Shown here: in pieces, positions 9,025-20,634 of the stretch
Numbering within the stretch: the first letter of the stretch is position 1
Layout: each line of letters begins with the position of its first letter
Source of the DNA: Bifidobacterium asteroides DSM 20089
GTDB taxonomy: Bacteria > Actinomycetota > Actinomycetes > Actinomycetales > Bifidobacteriaceae
DNA length: 64,000 bases
NCBI RefSeq assembly: GCF_002715865.1
Contig: NZ_CP017696.1
Span: 1,736,001-1,800,000 of the forward strand
Direction: 5' to 3'
Program-made: the position numbers and the translations under genes
The notes under the pieces: model-generated
Told to the model about the DNA's origin: nothing
Database searches by the model: none
What the model saw: only the letters and a program-made list of their open reading frames with translations

Positions 9025-10935
9025 CTAGCCTCGTTGGAAACGGTTGAGGGCCGAGATGATGGCCTTGAGGGAGCTGGTAGAGATGGACGAGTCGATGCCC
9101 ACGCCCCAGATGACCCGGGACCTGGCCGGTTCGCCCACCCGGCATTCCACGTAGGAAGCTGCCAGAGCATCCGTGCCGGCGGTCATGGCGTGCTCGGCGT
9201 AATCCAGGACCGAGACGGTCTGGTCCAAGGACTTGAGCGCATCCAGGAAGGCCGCAATAGGCCCGTTTCCATGCCCCTGGACACGCCGACGCTCCTCAGG
9301 GTCGCCTGGGGCGAGCCCCCGGTCCAGCAGTGTGGCATCCAGGGCGGTGTCGGAACCGTCCTCGCCGGAGGTGACTGCCACATTCAGCAGCTTGAAACGA
9401 CCCCACTGGCGCAGAGTCTCGTCGCGCTGATCGGCCATGGACTCGCCGCCGACCACGCTTCCACCAGCCTCCACGGGCAGGTACTCATCCTTGAAGAGGC
9501 GCCAGATGTCGGCATCCTTGACCTCGCGCTTGGTCCTGTCGGCATAGCCCTGGACCAGCCGTTCAAACTCAACCTGGAGGCGCTTAGGCAGATCCAGATG
9601 ATGGTTTGCCTTGAGCAGGTAGGCCATGCCGCCCTTGCCCGACTGGGAGTTGACCCGGATGATGGCCTCGTAGTTGCCGCCCACATCCTTGGGATCGATG
9701 GGCAGGTAGGGCACCAGCCAGAGGAAGTCGTCAGGATTGGCGTTGGCGCGCAGAGCCGCCTGCTGCCGGGCGTCCAATCCCTTCTTGATGGCATCCTGAT
9801 GGGAGCCGGAGAAGGCCGTGAAGACGAAGTTGCCGACGTAGGGATGCCGCTCGGAGACGGCGATCTGATTGCAGTACTCCACCGTCCGACGGATGCCGGG
9901 CATGTCGGAGAAGTCCAGCTGGGGATCGATTCCCTGGACCAGCAGATTCAGTCCCACCGTACAAATGTCGACATTGCCTGTGCGCTCGCCATTGCCCAGC
10001 AGGCAGCCCTCCACCCGGTCAGCCCCAGCCAGCAGGCTGAGTTCAGTGGCGGCCACGGCCATGCCCTCGTCGTTGTGAGGATGCAGAGAGAGCACCACCG
10101 CATCCCGGTCCTTGAGGTTGGTGGATATGTACTCCACCTCGTCAGCGAAGACGTTGGGGGTGGTCATCTCCACGGTGTTGGGCAGGTTGATGATCATGGG
10201 ATGCTCCGGCGTAGGCCGGATCACGTCGATGACCGCGTTGCAGACCTCCAGGGAATACTCGGGTTCCGCGCCGGAGAAGGACTCGGGCGAATACTCATAG
10301 GAAAGATCAGTGCCCCCGGCATCAGCCTCCAAGGAGCGGCAGAGTTCGGCGGCGTCGGTGGCCAGCTTCTTGATCCCGGCCTTGTCCTTGTGGAAGACCA
10401 CCTCCCGCTGCAGGACCGAAACCGAATTGTAGAAGTGAACCACGGCCCGCTTGGCTCCACGCAGGGCCTCGTAGGTACGGCGAATCAGGTGCTCGCGAGC
10501 CTGGGTCAGGACCACGATGGTCACATCGTCGGGAATCAGCTCGCGCTCGATCAGGAGGCGGATGAAGTCGTAATCGGTCTCGGATGCCGAGGGGAAGCCC
10601 ACCTCAATCTCCTTGAAGCCCATGGAAATCAGCAGATTCCAGAATCTCAGCTTGCGCTCGGAATCCATGGGGTCGACCAGGGCCTGATTGCCGTCGCGAA
10701 GATCGACTGAGCACCAGCGGGGCGCCCGCTTCAGGGTCTTGCCCGGCCAGGTGCGCTGTGGATAGTCAAATGGCACCTGCTTGTTGTAGGCCACATATTT
10801 GTTGTAGGGCATGGCGCTCGGCTTTTGCGGCGAACCCACAAACCTGGGGGGAGGCAGCAGCAGGTCGTTGTTCCCTCCATTGGACGCCGCGGCCTGGGCC
10901 GCAAGATCAAACACGGATGCACGATCCTGATCCAT
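9025..10935 (-). CDS. leuA: 2-isopropylmalate synthase
   Basis: 636 residues, the long actinobacterial form. Condenses 2-oxoisovalerate with acetyl-CoA in the first committed step of leucine synthesis. Landmarks: WCSVDLRDGNQALVDPM (active-site Arg-Asp near residue 77), GFKEIEVGFPSASETD, the metal-binding SLHPHNDEGMAVA histidines, and GNGERTGNVDICT. The C-terminal 150 residues form the LeuA dimer/allosteric leucine-binding domain. GGAGGAG lies just before the ATG. The 254-base region upstream holds a possible minus-strand -10 (TAAAAT, near 11020) but no recognised attenuator or T-box. The product is cytoplasmic. Function is clear. Confidence 0.95.
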   Translation of the reverse strand: MDQDRASVFDLAAQAAASNGGNNDLLLPPPRFVGSPQKPSAMPYNKYVAYNKQVPFDYPQRTWPGKTLKRAPRWCSVDLRDGNQALVDPMDSERKLRFWNLLISMGFKEIEVGFPSASETDYDFIRLLIERELIPDDVTIVVLTQAREHLIRRTYEALRGAKRAVVHFYNSVSVLQREVVFHKDKAGIKKLATDAAELCRSLEADAGGTDLSYEYSPESFSGAEPEYSLEVCNAVIDVIRPTPEHPMIINLPNTVEMTTPNVFADEVEYISTNLKDRDAVVLSLHPHNDEGMAVAATELSLLAGADRVEGCLLGNGERTGNVDICTVGLNLLVQGIDPQLDFSDMPGIRRTVEYCNQIAVSERHPYVGNFVFTAFSGSHQDAIKKGLDARQQAALRANANPDDFLWLVPYLPIDPKDVGGNYEAIIRVNSQSGKGGMAYLLKANHHLDLPKRLQVEFERLVQGYADRTKREVKDADIWRLFKDEYLPVEAGGSVVGGESMADQRDETLRQWGRFKLLNVAVTSGEDGSDTALDATLLDRGLAPGDPEERRRVQGHGNGPIAAFLDALKSLDQTVSVLDYAEHAMTAGTDALAASYVECRVGEPARSRVIWGVGIDSSISTSSLKAIISALNRFQRG

Positions 10936-11189
10936 CTCTCCTCCTTCTTTCGTTCGTCGGAAACCGCAATATCACCCGGCCATGGGTGTTCGGGCAGGCC
11001 GAAACCGTACCGGGGGTGCCATTATTTTACCGGAGGAGAGCCGGGACATGCGGTCCGGGTCCGCATTACGACGCAGGGGAAGGCGAGGGAACAGGGTCTG
11101 GCATGATTCGCAAGGTTATCCAAGTTGCAAGCTCCAGACCGTGCAAGCACTTACAGAGTGCTCACCGCATAAGATTCAGTTGAAGGGAT

Positions 11190-11810
11190 TCACTGGAAGA
11201 GTGAGACACCGCGACGGCCCTCGCAGTAGGCGTTGCCCAGCCAGGTATGGCGCGAGTTAGGCCAGACCGAGCCCAGACGGGGGGCGTTCTGGCTCATCCA
11301 GATGCTGGGCACACGCCCATCGGCGCTGTGGGAACCCAGGAGGTTGAAACCGTTCTTGACCGCCAACCAGTCGGGATGCTGGGTGGCGATGGCCAGGCCC
11401 TCCTCCAAGGTCAGAGGGAGCCTGTCGTCGGAGTCGATCAGCTTGCGGGCCACGTCCGGCTCGCGGTTGGTGTAGCAGGTGCCGGTATGCGGATCCAGGA
11501 CGATGTAGAAAGGTCCCTCAGGCGGCTCGAATCCGTTCTGAGGCAGGAAGCTGGCGATGTCGCGCGGCGGCATAGTGGTAAAACCGGCCATGCGATTGAT
11601 GCTGGTCCGGGCGATCAGCGACTCGGGCGAGACCAGCTCCCTGGTAGGGATGAGCAGAATCTGCTCACCCAGCTCAGTGGACTCCAGCGCGGAGATCAGG
11701 GGCTGGGCCAAGGCTCTGAAAGCGGCGGCGCTGATGTCCGCCACATCCGGATAGCCCAGGGCCACGATCCGATCAAGTTGCCGCTGCACTTCTTGGGAAG
11801 ATCTGGTCAT
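11190..11810 (-). CDS. DUF5701-like conserved actinobacterial protein
   Basis: 206 residues, soluble, no signal peptide or membrane segment. The sequence has features I associate with the DUF5701 family: an N-terminal helical segment starting with a REL/RQLDRIVALGYP-like stretch, ELVSPESLIARTSINRMAG, FYIVLDPHTGT, and a C-terminal WMSQNAPRLGSVWPNSRHTWLGNAYCEGRRG. The function of this family is not known to me. The ORF has a GGAGA site before the ATG and lies 42 bases downstream of asd on the same strand, so it may be the last gene of the aspartate operon. The family assignment is from memory of conserved phrases and is moderately sure; the coding call is strong. Confidence 0.75.
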   Translation of the reverse strand: MTRSSQEVQRQLDRIVALGYPDVADISAAAFRALAQPLISALESTELGEQILLIPTRELVSPESLIARTSINRMAGFTTMPPRDIASFLPQNGFEPPEGPFYIVLDPHTGTCYTNREPDVARKLIDSDDRLPLTLEEGLAIATQHPDWLAVKNGFNLLGSHSADGRVPSIWMSQNAPRLGSVWPNSRHTWLGNAYCEGRRGVSLFQ

Positions 11811-11852
11811 GGTCTCCAGTCTAACCGGTGCCCCGCAGGCGAACCGATCATC

Positions 11853-13518
<1,666 letters not shown>

Positions 13519-13522
<4 letters not shown>

Positions 13523-14352
13523 GACCTTCCTTCCGTCATATCCCGTTGCCTGTCGGTATGTGCAGCGGGGCGATCCGGCAACTGGCCGGTCTCCAGATTG
13601 GGAATCTTGTCGACATCGACATCGTCGGGCATAATCAGCGTGCCCGGACGGTGGGAAAAGGAACTGCGCACATGGATGGGCATGCGGAAGCGCTGCGCAT
13701 ACTCCACGCAGCGCAGGGCCAGCACCTTGGATCCGGCGGCGGCCATCTCCAGCATCTCCTCGTATGAGATGCGGGCAATTCTTCGAGCGGTGGGCACAAT
13801 GCGCGGATCGGCTGTAAATACGCCGTCCACGTCGGTATAAATCTCGCAGACATCCGCATTGAGCGCCACAGCCAGAGCCACAGCCGAGGTGTCAGAGCCG
13901 CCTCGGCCCAGAGTGGTGGCATCGCCGTCGGCGTTGACCCCCTGGAAGCCTGCTACGATTCCCACTTCGCCTCGGTCCAAGGCCTTCATGACTCGCTGGG
14001 GTCGGACATGACGGATGTGGGCTGCGCCGTAGCGTGCATCAGTCATGAATCCAGCCTGCGAACCTGTGAAGGAGTGGGCGTGCTCGCCTTGCGCATGGAT
14101 ACTCATGGCCAGCAGGCTCATGGAGATACGCTCCCCCGCCGTCATGAGCATGTCCATCTCACGGGCAGGAGGATTGGAATCCACATCCATGGCCTGATCG
14201 ATCAGGTCATCAGTGGTGTCCCCCATGGCGGAAACCACCACTGCGATGTCATTGCCGGCGCGCTTGGTATCAATGATACGCTTGGCCACACGCTTGATGG
14301 AGTCCGAGTCCGCCACCGAGGACCCGCCATACTTCTGAACGATAAGTGCCAC
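13519..14352 (-). CDS. Aspartokinase catalytic subunit (kinase domain only)
   Basis: 277 residues. Phosphorylates aspartate, first step to lysine/DAP, threonine and methionine. Contains the nucleotide-binding KYGGSS (residues 7-12), [33 protein letters not shown] and the [12 protein letters not shown] substrate loop. The protein stops shortly after [10 protein letters not shown], where other aspartokinases continue into ACT domains; those are encoded by the next, overlapping gene. It ends with about 40 residues of unconserved tail, so the split looks settled rather than a fresh frameshift. The start is GTG at 14352 with GGGATGGAA upstream. First gene of an operon with the ACT gene and asd. 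Confidence 0.9.
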
Positions 14353-14480
14353 TGCTGTTCCATCCCGCGACGGTTAAGCCACTAGACCATCATCTGCAAC
14401 ATATTGATTACACGGATTATACGAACGACACCGTTCTATCAGACCCCCTCCACCAACATGCGAAACAATGAGCGCGGACC

Positions 14481-15086
14481 TTACAGATCGCGGCGACCGG
14501 ATATTGCACGGCCAAGGGTGATCTCGTCAGCATATTCCAAATCGCTGCCGACGGGCAGGCCGCTGGCCAGCCTGGTGACCCGCAGATCCAGAGGACCCAG
14601 CAACCGTCCCAGGTAGGTGGTGGTGGCTTCGCCTTCGATGTTGGGATCCAGTGCCAGCATGACCTCCTTGACCTGATCCGTGCCCAACCGTTTCAAGAGC
14701 TCGGGAATGCGCAGATCGCCTGGCCCGACGTTGGACATGGGGTCGATGGCCCCACCCAGCACATGATATAGACCCCGGTATTCTCCGGTACGTTCGATGC
14801 TCATCACGTCCTTGGGCTCCTCGACTACGCAGATGATGCTGCGGTCACGACGCGGATCCTGACAGATGGGGCATGGGCTGGTCTCGCAGACATTGCCACA
14901 GATCTCGCAAAACCGAACCTTCTCCTTGGCGGCGACAATGGCATCGGCCAGATCCTGAGCGCTGCGCCGATCGGCCCCCAGAATGTAAAAGGCGATGCGC
15001 TGTGCACCCTTGGGACCGATGCCAGGCAGCTGGGCAAAGGCATCGATCAGCTCTTGAATGGCCCCATCATAGGTAGCAGCCATCAT
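14481..15086 (-). CDS. recR: Recombination protein RecR
   Basis: 201 residues, normal length. Acts with RecF/RecO in loading RecA at gaps. Visible features: the helix-hairpin-helix ([21 protein letters not shown]), a C4 zinc finger ([16 protein letters not shown]), and the Toprim domain ([14 protein letters not shown], then [16 protein letters not shown]). The start ATG overlaps the dnaX stop in an ATGA arrangement, with GGGAGG inside the end of dnaX. The dnaX-recR pairing is widespread in bacteria. A second in-frame ATG follows directly. Confidence 0.96.
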   Translation of the reverse strand: MMAATYDGAIQELIDAFAQLPGIGPKGAQRIAFYILGADRRSAQDLADAIVAAKEKVRFCEICGNVCETSPCPICQDPRRDRSIICVVEEPKDVMSIERTGEYRGLYHVLGGAIDPMSNVGPGDLRIPELLKRLGTDQVKEVMLALDPNIEGEATTTYLGRLLGPLDLRVTRLASGLPVGSDLEYADEITLGRAISGRRDL

Positions 15087-18025
15087 TCACCTCCCTGTCG
15101 CTGCGCCTGTTCCTGCCGGCGCTTTTGGACGTTGATCGGATTCTGGGGGTCGTCAGCAGCAAAATCCTCTACCTTGGTCACGTCGAACATTTTGGTCAGT
15201 TCATCCTGGTTCATGGCATTGTCCGCCCCAAGCCTGGCATCGTCCATGGAATAGACGTCGTCCTCGGGATCCACGGACGGCCTTGGAGCCTGGGAGGAAA
15301 CAGCAGCAGACGAGGCTCCATCCTGACTGGGGCCACCGGAAGCCGGACCAGCGAAGCCTGCGGGCATTCTCCTGTCCTCAGCTCCAGGGACCTTTGCCGC
15401 TGCCTGGATGCCAACCAAGCCGCCGGCGGCATCAGAACCGTGATCGTCGCTCTGCACGTCCGACGAGGTTGATATGCCAGTCGCCATGGCCCCTTCATCG
15501 GAAACCGATCCGGTCTCCAATGTCGGAGCCGAGGTTGCACTCGAGACGCTTCCCTGACCAGATGAATCAACCGACTTCGAAACTTCAAGCCTCTGATTCG
15601 TAGTCTCATGGCCTTGACTGCCAGAGGACTCTGCAGGGGCTGCGGCACTGGCCCCGGAATCGGGCACGGCCCAAGGATCCGTGTCATCGCTCATGTCGGG
15701 CAGAGCTACCTTTTTGGACTCATGGTCTTTCTGACCATCGGATCCGTCGCTACCCTCACCGGACCGCCAGACCCTTTGCGGCGTATGCGTCGCTGGCATG
15801 GGATGTGCCCAGGGATCATCGTCCGGCAATACCGTAGAAGCAGTTGAGCCAAAGCCCGCCGCCGGCAGGGGTTCCGAAGACGACTGGACCGGACCGCCGA
15901 CCGGGTGGTGGGCGTCGTCGGAGTTCCCATCACCTGAAGCTTCTCCAGGGGTGGACCTCCCCTCAGGTGCCGATGCTCCAGTCTCACCCTCATGACCAGC
16001 CGAGGCTGTCATCTCCCTAGGGGCATGCCCCTGTTCCGTGGCTGCATGAGGCATGACCGCCGCTCCAAGGTTCATGGTGGCCAAGCCGGCCCGTGCCAGA
16101 GCCACTTCCTTCTTGACCTCTGCTCGACGCTGAGGAGACATCTTGTTGACAGACTCTACCGTTTCGCCGTTGGCAGCCGTCCCTGATGGGGCGATCATGG
16201 TGGCCTGTCCAAACTCCTGGCGAGCGCGGACCATGACAATACGCGGAACTTTGGTCTCCCCGTCAACCGACTGCGCAGCCACGGCCATGGCGAAAGCATG
16301 CTGGCTGAGCGGACGGTCGAAGGTCATGGACAGTCGCTTGCGGCCTGAGGGATCTGCTTTCATGGCCACAGTAGGCACACGGTCCCGCACCACATATTGG
16401 CGGACCTCATCCGGCAGGGCAGCCACCAGGGCATCCCAGCGCTTATCCAGTTCCGTACCAGTTGGAATCTCTGCTTCCTGTCCTCGCATAGCCTGCGGTT
16501 GTACAGACCGAAGCGGTTCCGGAGACCGGGCGGGTCCGGAAGGATTGGATGATCCGACCTGCCCCGCCGTCTGCCCAGTCGGCGAGGAGGGGGCTTGCTT
16601 GTGCTCGGGTTGGATAGAGCCTGAGCCTGAATGGGTGCGCCGTCCTTCGCCCTCTCGCTTTCCGCCGGCTGGGGAATCGGAATGGGAACCTGCTATGTTC
16701 TGTGGTCCGGCAAAGGAAGCGGGCGCTGCTGCAGACGACGATCCTGCTCTGCCAGGTTGTTCAGGGCGATCAACGCTGTCAGCACTACCAGACTGAGATG
16801 CTCTGGACGGCCGACCGTTCTGCTGAGACCTGTCAGCGCCGATGAACCCGCTGCGGGCTGGCGCTGGGGTCGGACCAACGGTGGAAGTTGCCCCTGCGGC
16901 GGGTACCTGCTCCATATGCTCGCAACCAATTGCCAGCAGCCTGGCAGCCAGCAGCTCCAAGCGCATCCTGGGCGAGGTGGCTCCATTCATTCCCGCCAGC
17001 GCATCATTGATGATGTCAGCCATTCTGGTCAGGACCTGCAGGTCCAATGCATCCGCCTGCCGATGCAGATCGGCCACCTGGTCGTCGTCGGCATCCTCGC
17101 TAAGCACGCTTTCAGCCCGGTCTCCCGCCAGTTTGAGAACCAGCAGGTCGCGGACATGGGCTAGCAGATCCTCGACGAAGCGCTGGGGCTCGAACCCGCC
17201 GACGACAACCTTTTGAATGACCCCGTAGAGGTCAGCTCCATCGTGGGCGATCAGCGCATCCACGGCGTCGGTGATCAGTGTGGCAGGAGTGAACCCCAGC
17301 AGAGCTACAGCCGCATCATAGGTGATGGTGTGCTCGTCGGCGCCTACCATGAGCTGGTCCAGCACGGAAAGGGTGTCACGCACAGAACCGCCTCCAGCCC
17401 GCATGGCCAGCTTGAGCACACCAGGTTCGGCCTTGATGCCCTCCTTTTCGCAAATATCCTCCAAGTAAGGCCCCATGACTTCCTGGGGCACCAGACGGAA
17501 GGGGTAATGGTGGGTGCGGGAGCGGATGGTGCCGATCACCTTCTCCGGCTCTGTGGTGGCGAAGATGAACATGACGTGTTCCGGCGGCTCCTCGACGATC
17601 TTCAGCAGGGCATTGAAACCTTGCTGGGTGACCATATGAGCCTCATCCAAAATAAAGATCTTGTACCGGTCGCGCACGGGGGCGAAACCTGCTCGCTCCC
17701 TGAGTTCCCTCGCATCGTCAACGCCATTATGGCTGGCGGCGTCAATCTCCACCACATCAATGGAACCGGGGCCTCCGGTGGCCAGATCCCTGCAGCTGTC
17801 GCATTCGCCGCAGGGATGGCTGGTCGGTCCCTTGGCACAGTTAATACAGCGGGCGAAAATCCTGGCACTGCTGGTCTTTCCACATCCCCTAGGACCGGAG
17901 AAGAGATAGGCATGGGTCAGCCGATTCTCATCCAGAGCTCGGGTAAGGGGCACCGTGACCTGCTTCTGACCGATGATGCCGTCAAAAGTGTCAGGCCGAT
18001 ACCGCCGATAGAGTGCTAGTGCCAT
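15083..18025 (-). CDS. dnaX: DNA polymerase III subunit gamma/tau
   Basis: 980 residues. Clamp-loader ATPase. Walker A GPRGCGKT at 44-51; zinc cysteines at 60, 63, 72, 75 and 78; LDEAH Walker B; and a sensor region near [11 protein letters not shown]. Domains I-III occupy about residues 1-370. The remaining 600 residues are mostly low-complexity sequence rich in Ser, Gly, Ala, Pro and Asp. A short more ordered block at about 510-620 ([23 protein letters not shown]) resembles the tau region of other actinobacteria, and a conserved C-terminal tip follows ([21 protein letters not shown]). The protein is unusually long because of the disordered tail. No programmed frameshift site was noticed. Confidence 0.95.
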   Translation of the reverse strand: MALALYRRYRPDTFDGIIGQKQVTVPLTRALDENRLTHAYLFSGPRGCGKTSSARIFARCINCAKGPTSHPCGECDSCRDLATGGPGSIDVVEIDAASHNGVDDARELRERAGFAPVRDRYKIFILDEAHMVTQQGFNALLKIVEEPPEHVMFIFATTEPEKVIGTIRSRTHHYPFRLVPQEVMGPYLEDICEKEGIKAEPGVLKLAMRAGGGSVRDTLSVLDQLMVGADEHTITYDAAVALLGFTPATLITDAVDALIAHDGADLYGVIQKVVVGGFEPQRFVEDLLAHVRDLLVLKLAGDRAESVLSEDADDDQVADLHRQADALDLQVLTRMADIINDALAGMNGATSPRMRLELLAARLLAIGCEHMEQVPAAGATSTVGPTPAPARSGFIGADRSQQNGRPSRASQSGSADSVDRPEQPGRAGSSSAAAPASFAGPQNIAGSHSDSPAGGKREGEGRRTHSGSGSIQPEHKQAPSSPTGQTAGQVGSSNPSGPARSPEPLRSVQPQAMRGQEAEIPTGTELDKRWDALVAALPDEVRQYVVRDRVPTVAMKADPSGRKRLSMTFDRPLSQHAFAMAVAAQSVDGETKVPRIVMVRARQEFGQATMIAPSGTAANGETVESVNKMSPQRRAEVKKEVALARAGLATMNLGAAVMPHAATEQGHAPREMTASAGHEGETGASAPEGRSTPGEASGDGNSDDAHHPVGGPVQSSSEPLPAAGFGSTASTVLPDDDPWAHPMPATHTPQRVWRSGEGSDGSDGQKDHESKKVALPDMSDDTDPWAVPDSGASAAAPAESSGSQGHETTNQRLEVSKSVDSSGQGSVSSATSAPTLETGSVSDEGAMATGISTSSDVQSDDHGSDAAGGLVGIQAAAKVPGAEDRRMPAGFAGPASGGPSQDGASSAAVSSQAPRPSVDPEDDVYSMDDARLGADNAMNQDELTKMFDVTKVEDFAADDPQNPINVQKRRQEQAQRQGGE

Positions 18026-18095
18026 GGTTCAAGGCTATCCATTTCTTTAGACACGTCCGCTTTCCTTCCTAAGGCTTTTGCCCCGCTTTCTCCTC

Positions 18096-18491
18096 TCATC
18101 CACAGGGTTCGGGGCCTGCCCGGGCAGACTGGACCAGGCGGGGCATCATCGGGACTCCGGTGTCTACCCCCACCGAGACCTTTACGTCGCCTTCATCCAC
18201 CTGGCAGTCCGTCAGGACGCCACGGTTTAGACGGGCGACCCGGGAGGCCAGAGTACAGGGCTGCGCCGGTCCTTCGTCCAGGGCAGAAGCTGCAGCCAGC
18301 GCCGAAACATCGGCGCCGGTGCGTGCACGGGTCCGGCAGATCATGAGATTGCCCAGCAATGCCGCCAGAACCAGACCCAGGCCAACCAGAGTCATCAGCA
18401 TGATGCCCAGAACCGTGCCGGAGCCCGTATCCGAACCCCTTATCCATGAACCGGTACGCTCCACGTGCGTCCTCCTGGCATGTCCGGGCAT
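18096..18491 (-). CDS. tadF: TadF/TadG-like pilus assembly protein (pseudopilin-like)
   Basis: 131 residues. One hydrophobic segment (about 25-47, TVLGIMLMTLVGLGLVLAALLGNLM) is followed by a small extracytoplasmic domain with ADVSALAAASALDEG, the pattern of the helicase/secretion-neighbourhood TadE-like family. GGAGG lies 8 bases before the ATG and overlaps the end of tadE. It is the last gene of the tad cluster. Unlike the two upstream pilins, it lacks a Glu five residues after a Gly before the hydrophobic stretch, so processing by the prepilin peptidase is not evident. Role: minor component or anchor of Flp-type pili, inferred from context. Confidence 0.75.
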   Translation of the reverse strand: MPGHARRTHVERTGSWIRGSDTGSGTVLGIMLMTLVGLGLVLAALLGNLMICRTRARTGADVSALAAASALDEGPAQPCTLASRVARLNRGVLTDCQVDEGDVKVSVGVDTGVPMMPRLVQSARAGPEPCG

Positions 18492-18494
18492 GAC

Positions 18495-18872
18495 TCATTC
18501 CTCCAATATGGCTACAGCATCGCCATGGACCTGTGCAGGCAGCACACCCATTGGGCTGGAAACCACTGGGCACGACACCCTGACTGCCGTCTGTCCTGCT
18601 GATGGACTCAACCTCGCTTGGGCATGCGGCCCGGCCATCCGGTGCACCAGTTTTTGGGAATCGCCCTTGCCCCGGGTGACGATCAGGTCTCTTGCTGCCG
18701 CGTTGGCCGCATCCTGACAGACCATGCCAATCCTGATTGTCTGGGTCAGCGTCAGCAGTATGAGAGCCAGGGTCATGACTGCGGGAAGCACGATGGCGAA
18801 CTCGGCCGTTATCGTGCCCTTATCGGATCGCCACCGTCTTCCACACCCGGACCGCCTTTCAGCCGACAGCAC
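18495..18872 (-). CDS. tadE: TadE-like minor pseudopilin
   Basis: 125 residues. A short basic N-terminus is followed by KG-TITAEFAIVLP, a type IVb prepilin cleavage site with Glu at mature position 5, and a hydrophobic helix (FAIVLPAVMTLALILLTL). The extracytoplasmic part is short. It overlaps the end of the flp gene by 14 bases and is followed 3 bases later by the TadF-like gene. It should be a minor pilin needed for Flp pilus assembly. No prepilin peptidase gene is in the window, so the peptidase must be elsewhere. Confidence 0.82.
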   Translation of the reverse strand: MLSAERRSGCGRRWRSDKGTITAEFAIVLPAVMTLALILLTLTQTIRIGMVCQDAANAAARDLIVTRGKGDSQKLVHRMAGPHAQARLSPSAGQTAVRVSCPVVSSPMGVLPAQVHGDAVAILEE

Positions 18873-19239
18873 TGAGCGCCTTCTTCACCAGCCCCATCAG
18901 CAAAGTGCGTGTGGAAGAGGATTTGACAATGGCCAGCAGTACGCCGGCCAGCGTGGCGGCCGCCACCATGATCACGGCATATTCTGCAGTGATGGCCCCT
19001 GATTCAGGCCTAGCCAGCACCACACTCAGCCGCGCATGCAGGGCACGCACTCCAGAATCCATAGCCTGACTGATTCGAACGTACAAAGCTGTCATGAACC
19101 GGTTGGAACGCTGTCTTATTCTTTGCAACCACCCGGAACCGACACCTGCAGCAGACCGTGTCGTAACCGGCACCAATTGGCCTCCTGCCTGCCTGGTCCG
19201 CAGATGGAAAACCGTCGCAATCTGCTGTGAGTATGTCAT
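18859..19239 (-). CDS. flp: Flp-type major pilin (DUF4244-like), long leader
   Basis: 126 residues. The C-terminal half has the Flp signature: cleavage after Gly81 in ESG-AITAEY, with Glu at mature position 5 and Tyr next to it, followed by one hydrophobic helix (VIMVAAATLAGVLLAIV). The mature pilin would be about 45 residues. The N-terminal leader of about 80 basic residues is much longer than usual Flp leaders, so an internal start (for example the Met at residue 49) may be used; it has no clear ribosome-binding site, whereas ATG 19239 has AAAGGTGAG just upstream. GTG 19248 is another option. Downstream genes tadE and tadF overlap or abut. Confidence 0.8.
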   Translation of the reverse strand: MTYSQQIATVFHLRTRQAGGQLVPVTTRSAAGVGSGWLQRIRQRSNRFMTALYVRISQAMDSGVRALHARLSVVLARPESGAITAEYAVIMVAAATLAGVLLAIVKSSSTRTLLMGLVKKALSAVG

Positions 19240-19425
19240 CGTTCTCACCTTTGCCTTTCCTTGTCTTCCCCGTCCCGGCGAATGACCGTTCCTGAGGAAT
19301 CCGGCATCCGGTACCTTTCACTGTGCCCGTTCCAGTCCGTCTCGGTCGCCTTGTCAGATACATGTGGACGAGTGGAGCCAAATCGTCGACCTGTGGAAAA
19401 CTGTGCCCGTAAGAGCTCCATATCC

Positions 19426-19968
19426 TCAGGACATCCCACCCGCAAAAGCCGCAATGCAGGGGATGACTCCAATCAGGACGAAGGCCGGCAGAATGCACAG
19501 TCCTGTCGGCACCAACAGCCTGACGGTTATCGTCGCTGTGGCCCGGGCCAGCATGCTGCGGGCATGGTGATCCAGCTGGCGCATGGTCGTCCCGATACGC
19601 GTCAGAGGCGATGATCCCAAACGCCAGGACGGCTCCAGACAGTCAGCCAGGACCTGCATGGACCGTCCGTAACCAGGATCACCGATTGCTCCCGACCAGG
19701 ACAGATCCCATCCATTACCACGTCTGAGCAGGTGAGCCACGCGAACCATCCGAAGCCCATAAGGGCCTGGCAGCAGCCCGCCAACCACGCTCAAAGCCCT
19801 GGGCAGTGAAGCTCCCTGACGAACAGCGACTCCCAGCAAAGCCAATACCAGACTCAAGGGCGGCGTGGAGACCTGCTCATCAGCCAATCGCTCATCCGAG
19901 CCGTCAAATTTCATAAGCAGAAAGGCCATTATGGTCGACAGAGCGGCAATCAGTGGTTTCAGATCCAT
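19426..19968 (-). CDS. tadC: TadC-like inner-membrane platform protein (GspF family)
   Basis: 180 residues. Type II/IVb secretion F-domain protein with membrane helices near residues 5-18 and at the C-terminus (ITVRLLVPTGLCILPAFVLIGVIPCIA). A GspF-type cytoplasmic loop lies between them (VAVRQGASLPRALSVVGGLL). Shorter than many TadC proteins but typical for actinobacteria. It overlaps the end of tadB by 10 bases, with GCAGGGAG before the ATG. The 186 bases to the flp gene hold no obvious terminator. Works with TadB as the membrane base of the pilus machine. Confidence 0.84.
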   Translation of the reverse strand: MDLKPLIAALSTIMAFLLMKFDGSDERLADEQVSTPPLSLVLALLGVAVRQGASLPRALSVVGGLLPGPYGLRMVRVAHLLRRGNGWDLSWSGAIGDPGYGRSMQVLADCLEPSWRLGSSPLTRIGTTMRQLDHHARSMLARATATITVRLLVPTGLCILPAFVLIGVIPCIAAFAGGMS

Positions 19969-20621
19969 GGATTCTCCCTGCCCAGATCATTCATCAGCAG
20001 ATGCATCCAAACCAGACCAAGAACATAGAAGGCCACTCCCAGGATCAGACAGATGGTTCCCGGTCCTGAGCGACACAGGAAAGCCAACGGTCGCGCTCCC
20101 ATGAACTCCCCCATGATGATTGTCAACGCTGGCAGGGTCGACAGGAGGCGAATCGTGGCCTTGGGCACAGCAAAAGCTTTTTCCCGGGCCTCATCCAGAG
20201 CCGCCCGCCGCGTCTGCATGGCTGCCACGGTGCGCAGTCCATCCGAAGCCCGGCACCCCAGGATGGCGCTGAGCCCATAACAGGCCATCAGAGCCTGTGC
20301 CATAATCGTCAGAGTCGGCCCTTGTTCCTGGGGCAAGCACCGGTTCTCCAACATGACCATGACACGTTCCCGCGTGACCTCACGGGTGGCGAATCGCCGT
20401 CCGGATGCCTCTTCGAAAGCCTCTACCAGACCGCCTCCATTGTCGACATAAGCAAGCAGGGAAGCGATCAGCACCGCCAGTCCGGGCCGATCCGACTGTG
20501 CGGAGGGCTTGACCGACATGGCCTTCAGCCTTGCGGCCGTGTCGCCTCTCAACGGAAGCAGGGCCAGACAGGCAAAAGCCGTCATCATCGCAGCCAACCA
20601 GGCTGCAGTCTCGTCATTCAT
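19959..20621 (-). CDS. tadB: TadB-like inner-membrane platform protein (GspF family)
   Basis: 220 residues. N-terminal membrane helix (AWLAAMMTAFACLALLPL), a cytoplasmic F-domain (IASLLAYVDNGGGLVEAFEEASG), and two or three hydrophobic C-terminal segments (TIRLLSTLPALTIIMGEFMG, and TICLILGVAFYVLGLVWM). GAGGTGG precedes the ATG. It lies 13 bases after tadA and overlaps tadC. Partner of TadC in the membrane platform that the TadA ATPase drives. Confidence 0.84.
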   Translation of the reverse strand: MNDETAAWLAAMMTAFACLALLPLRGDTAARLKAMSVKPSAQSDRPGLAVLIASLLAYVDNGGGLVEAFEEASGRRFATREVTRERVMVMLENRCLPQEQGPTLTIMAQALMACYGLSAILGCRASDGLRTVAAMQTRRAALDEAREKAFAVPKATIRLLSTLPALTIIMGEFMGARPLAFLCRSGPGTICLILGVAFYVLGLVWMHLLMNDLGRENPWI

Positions 20622-20634
20622 AATCCACCTCGAA

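Noticed and set aside
14353-14402. tRNA-Glu/Lys-like D-arm words (minus strand GGTCTAGTGGCTTAACC) between recR and aspartokinase
   Set aside because: No acceptor, anticodon stem or T-arm follows, and the bases downstream become the aspartokinase ribosome-binding region. A fragment of a tRNA or chance; not a gene.
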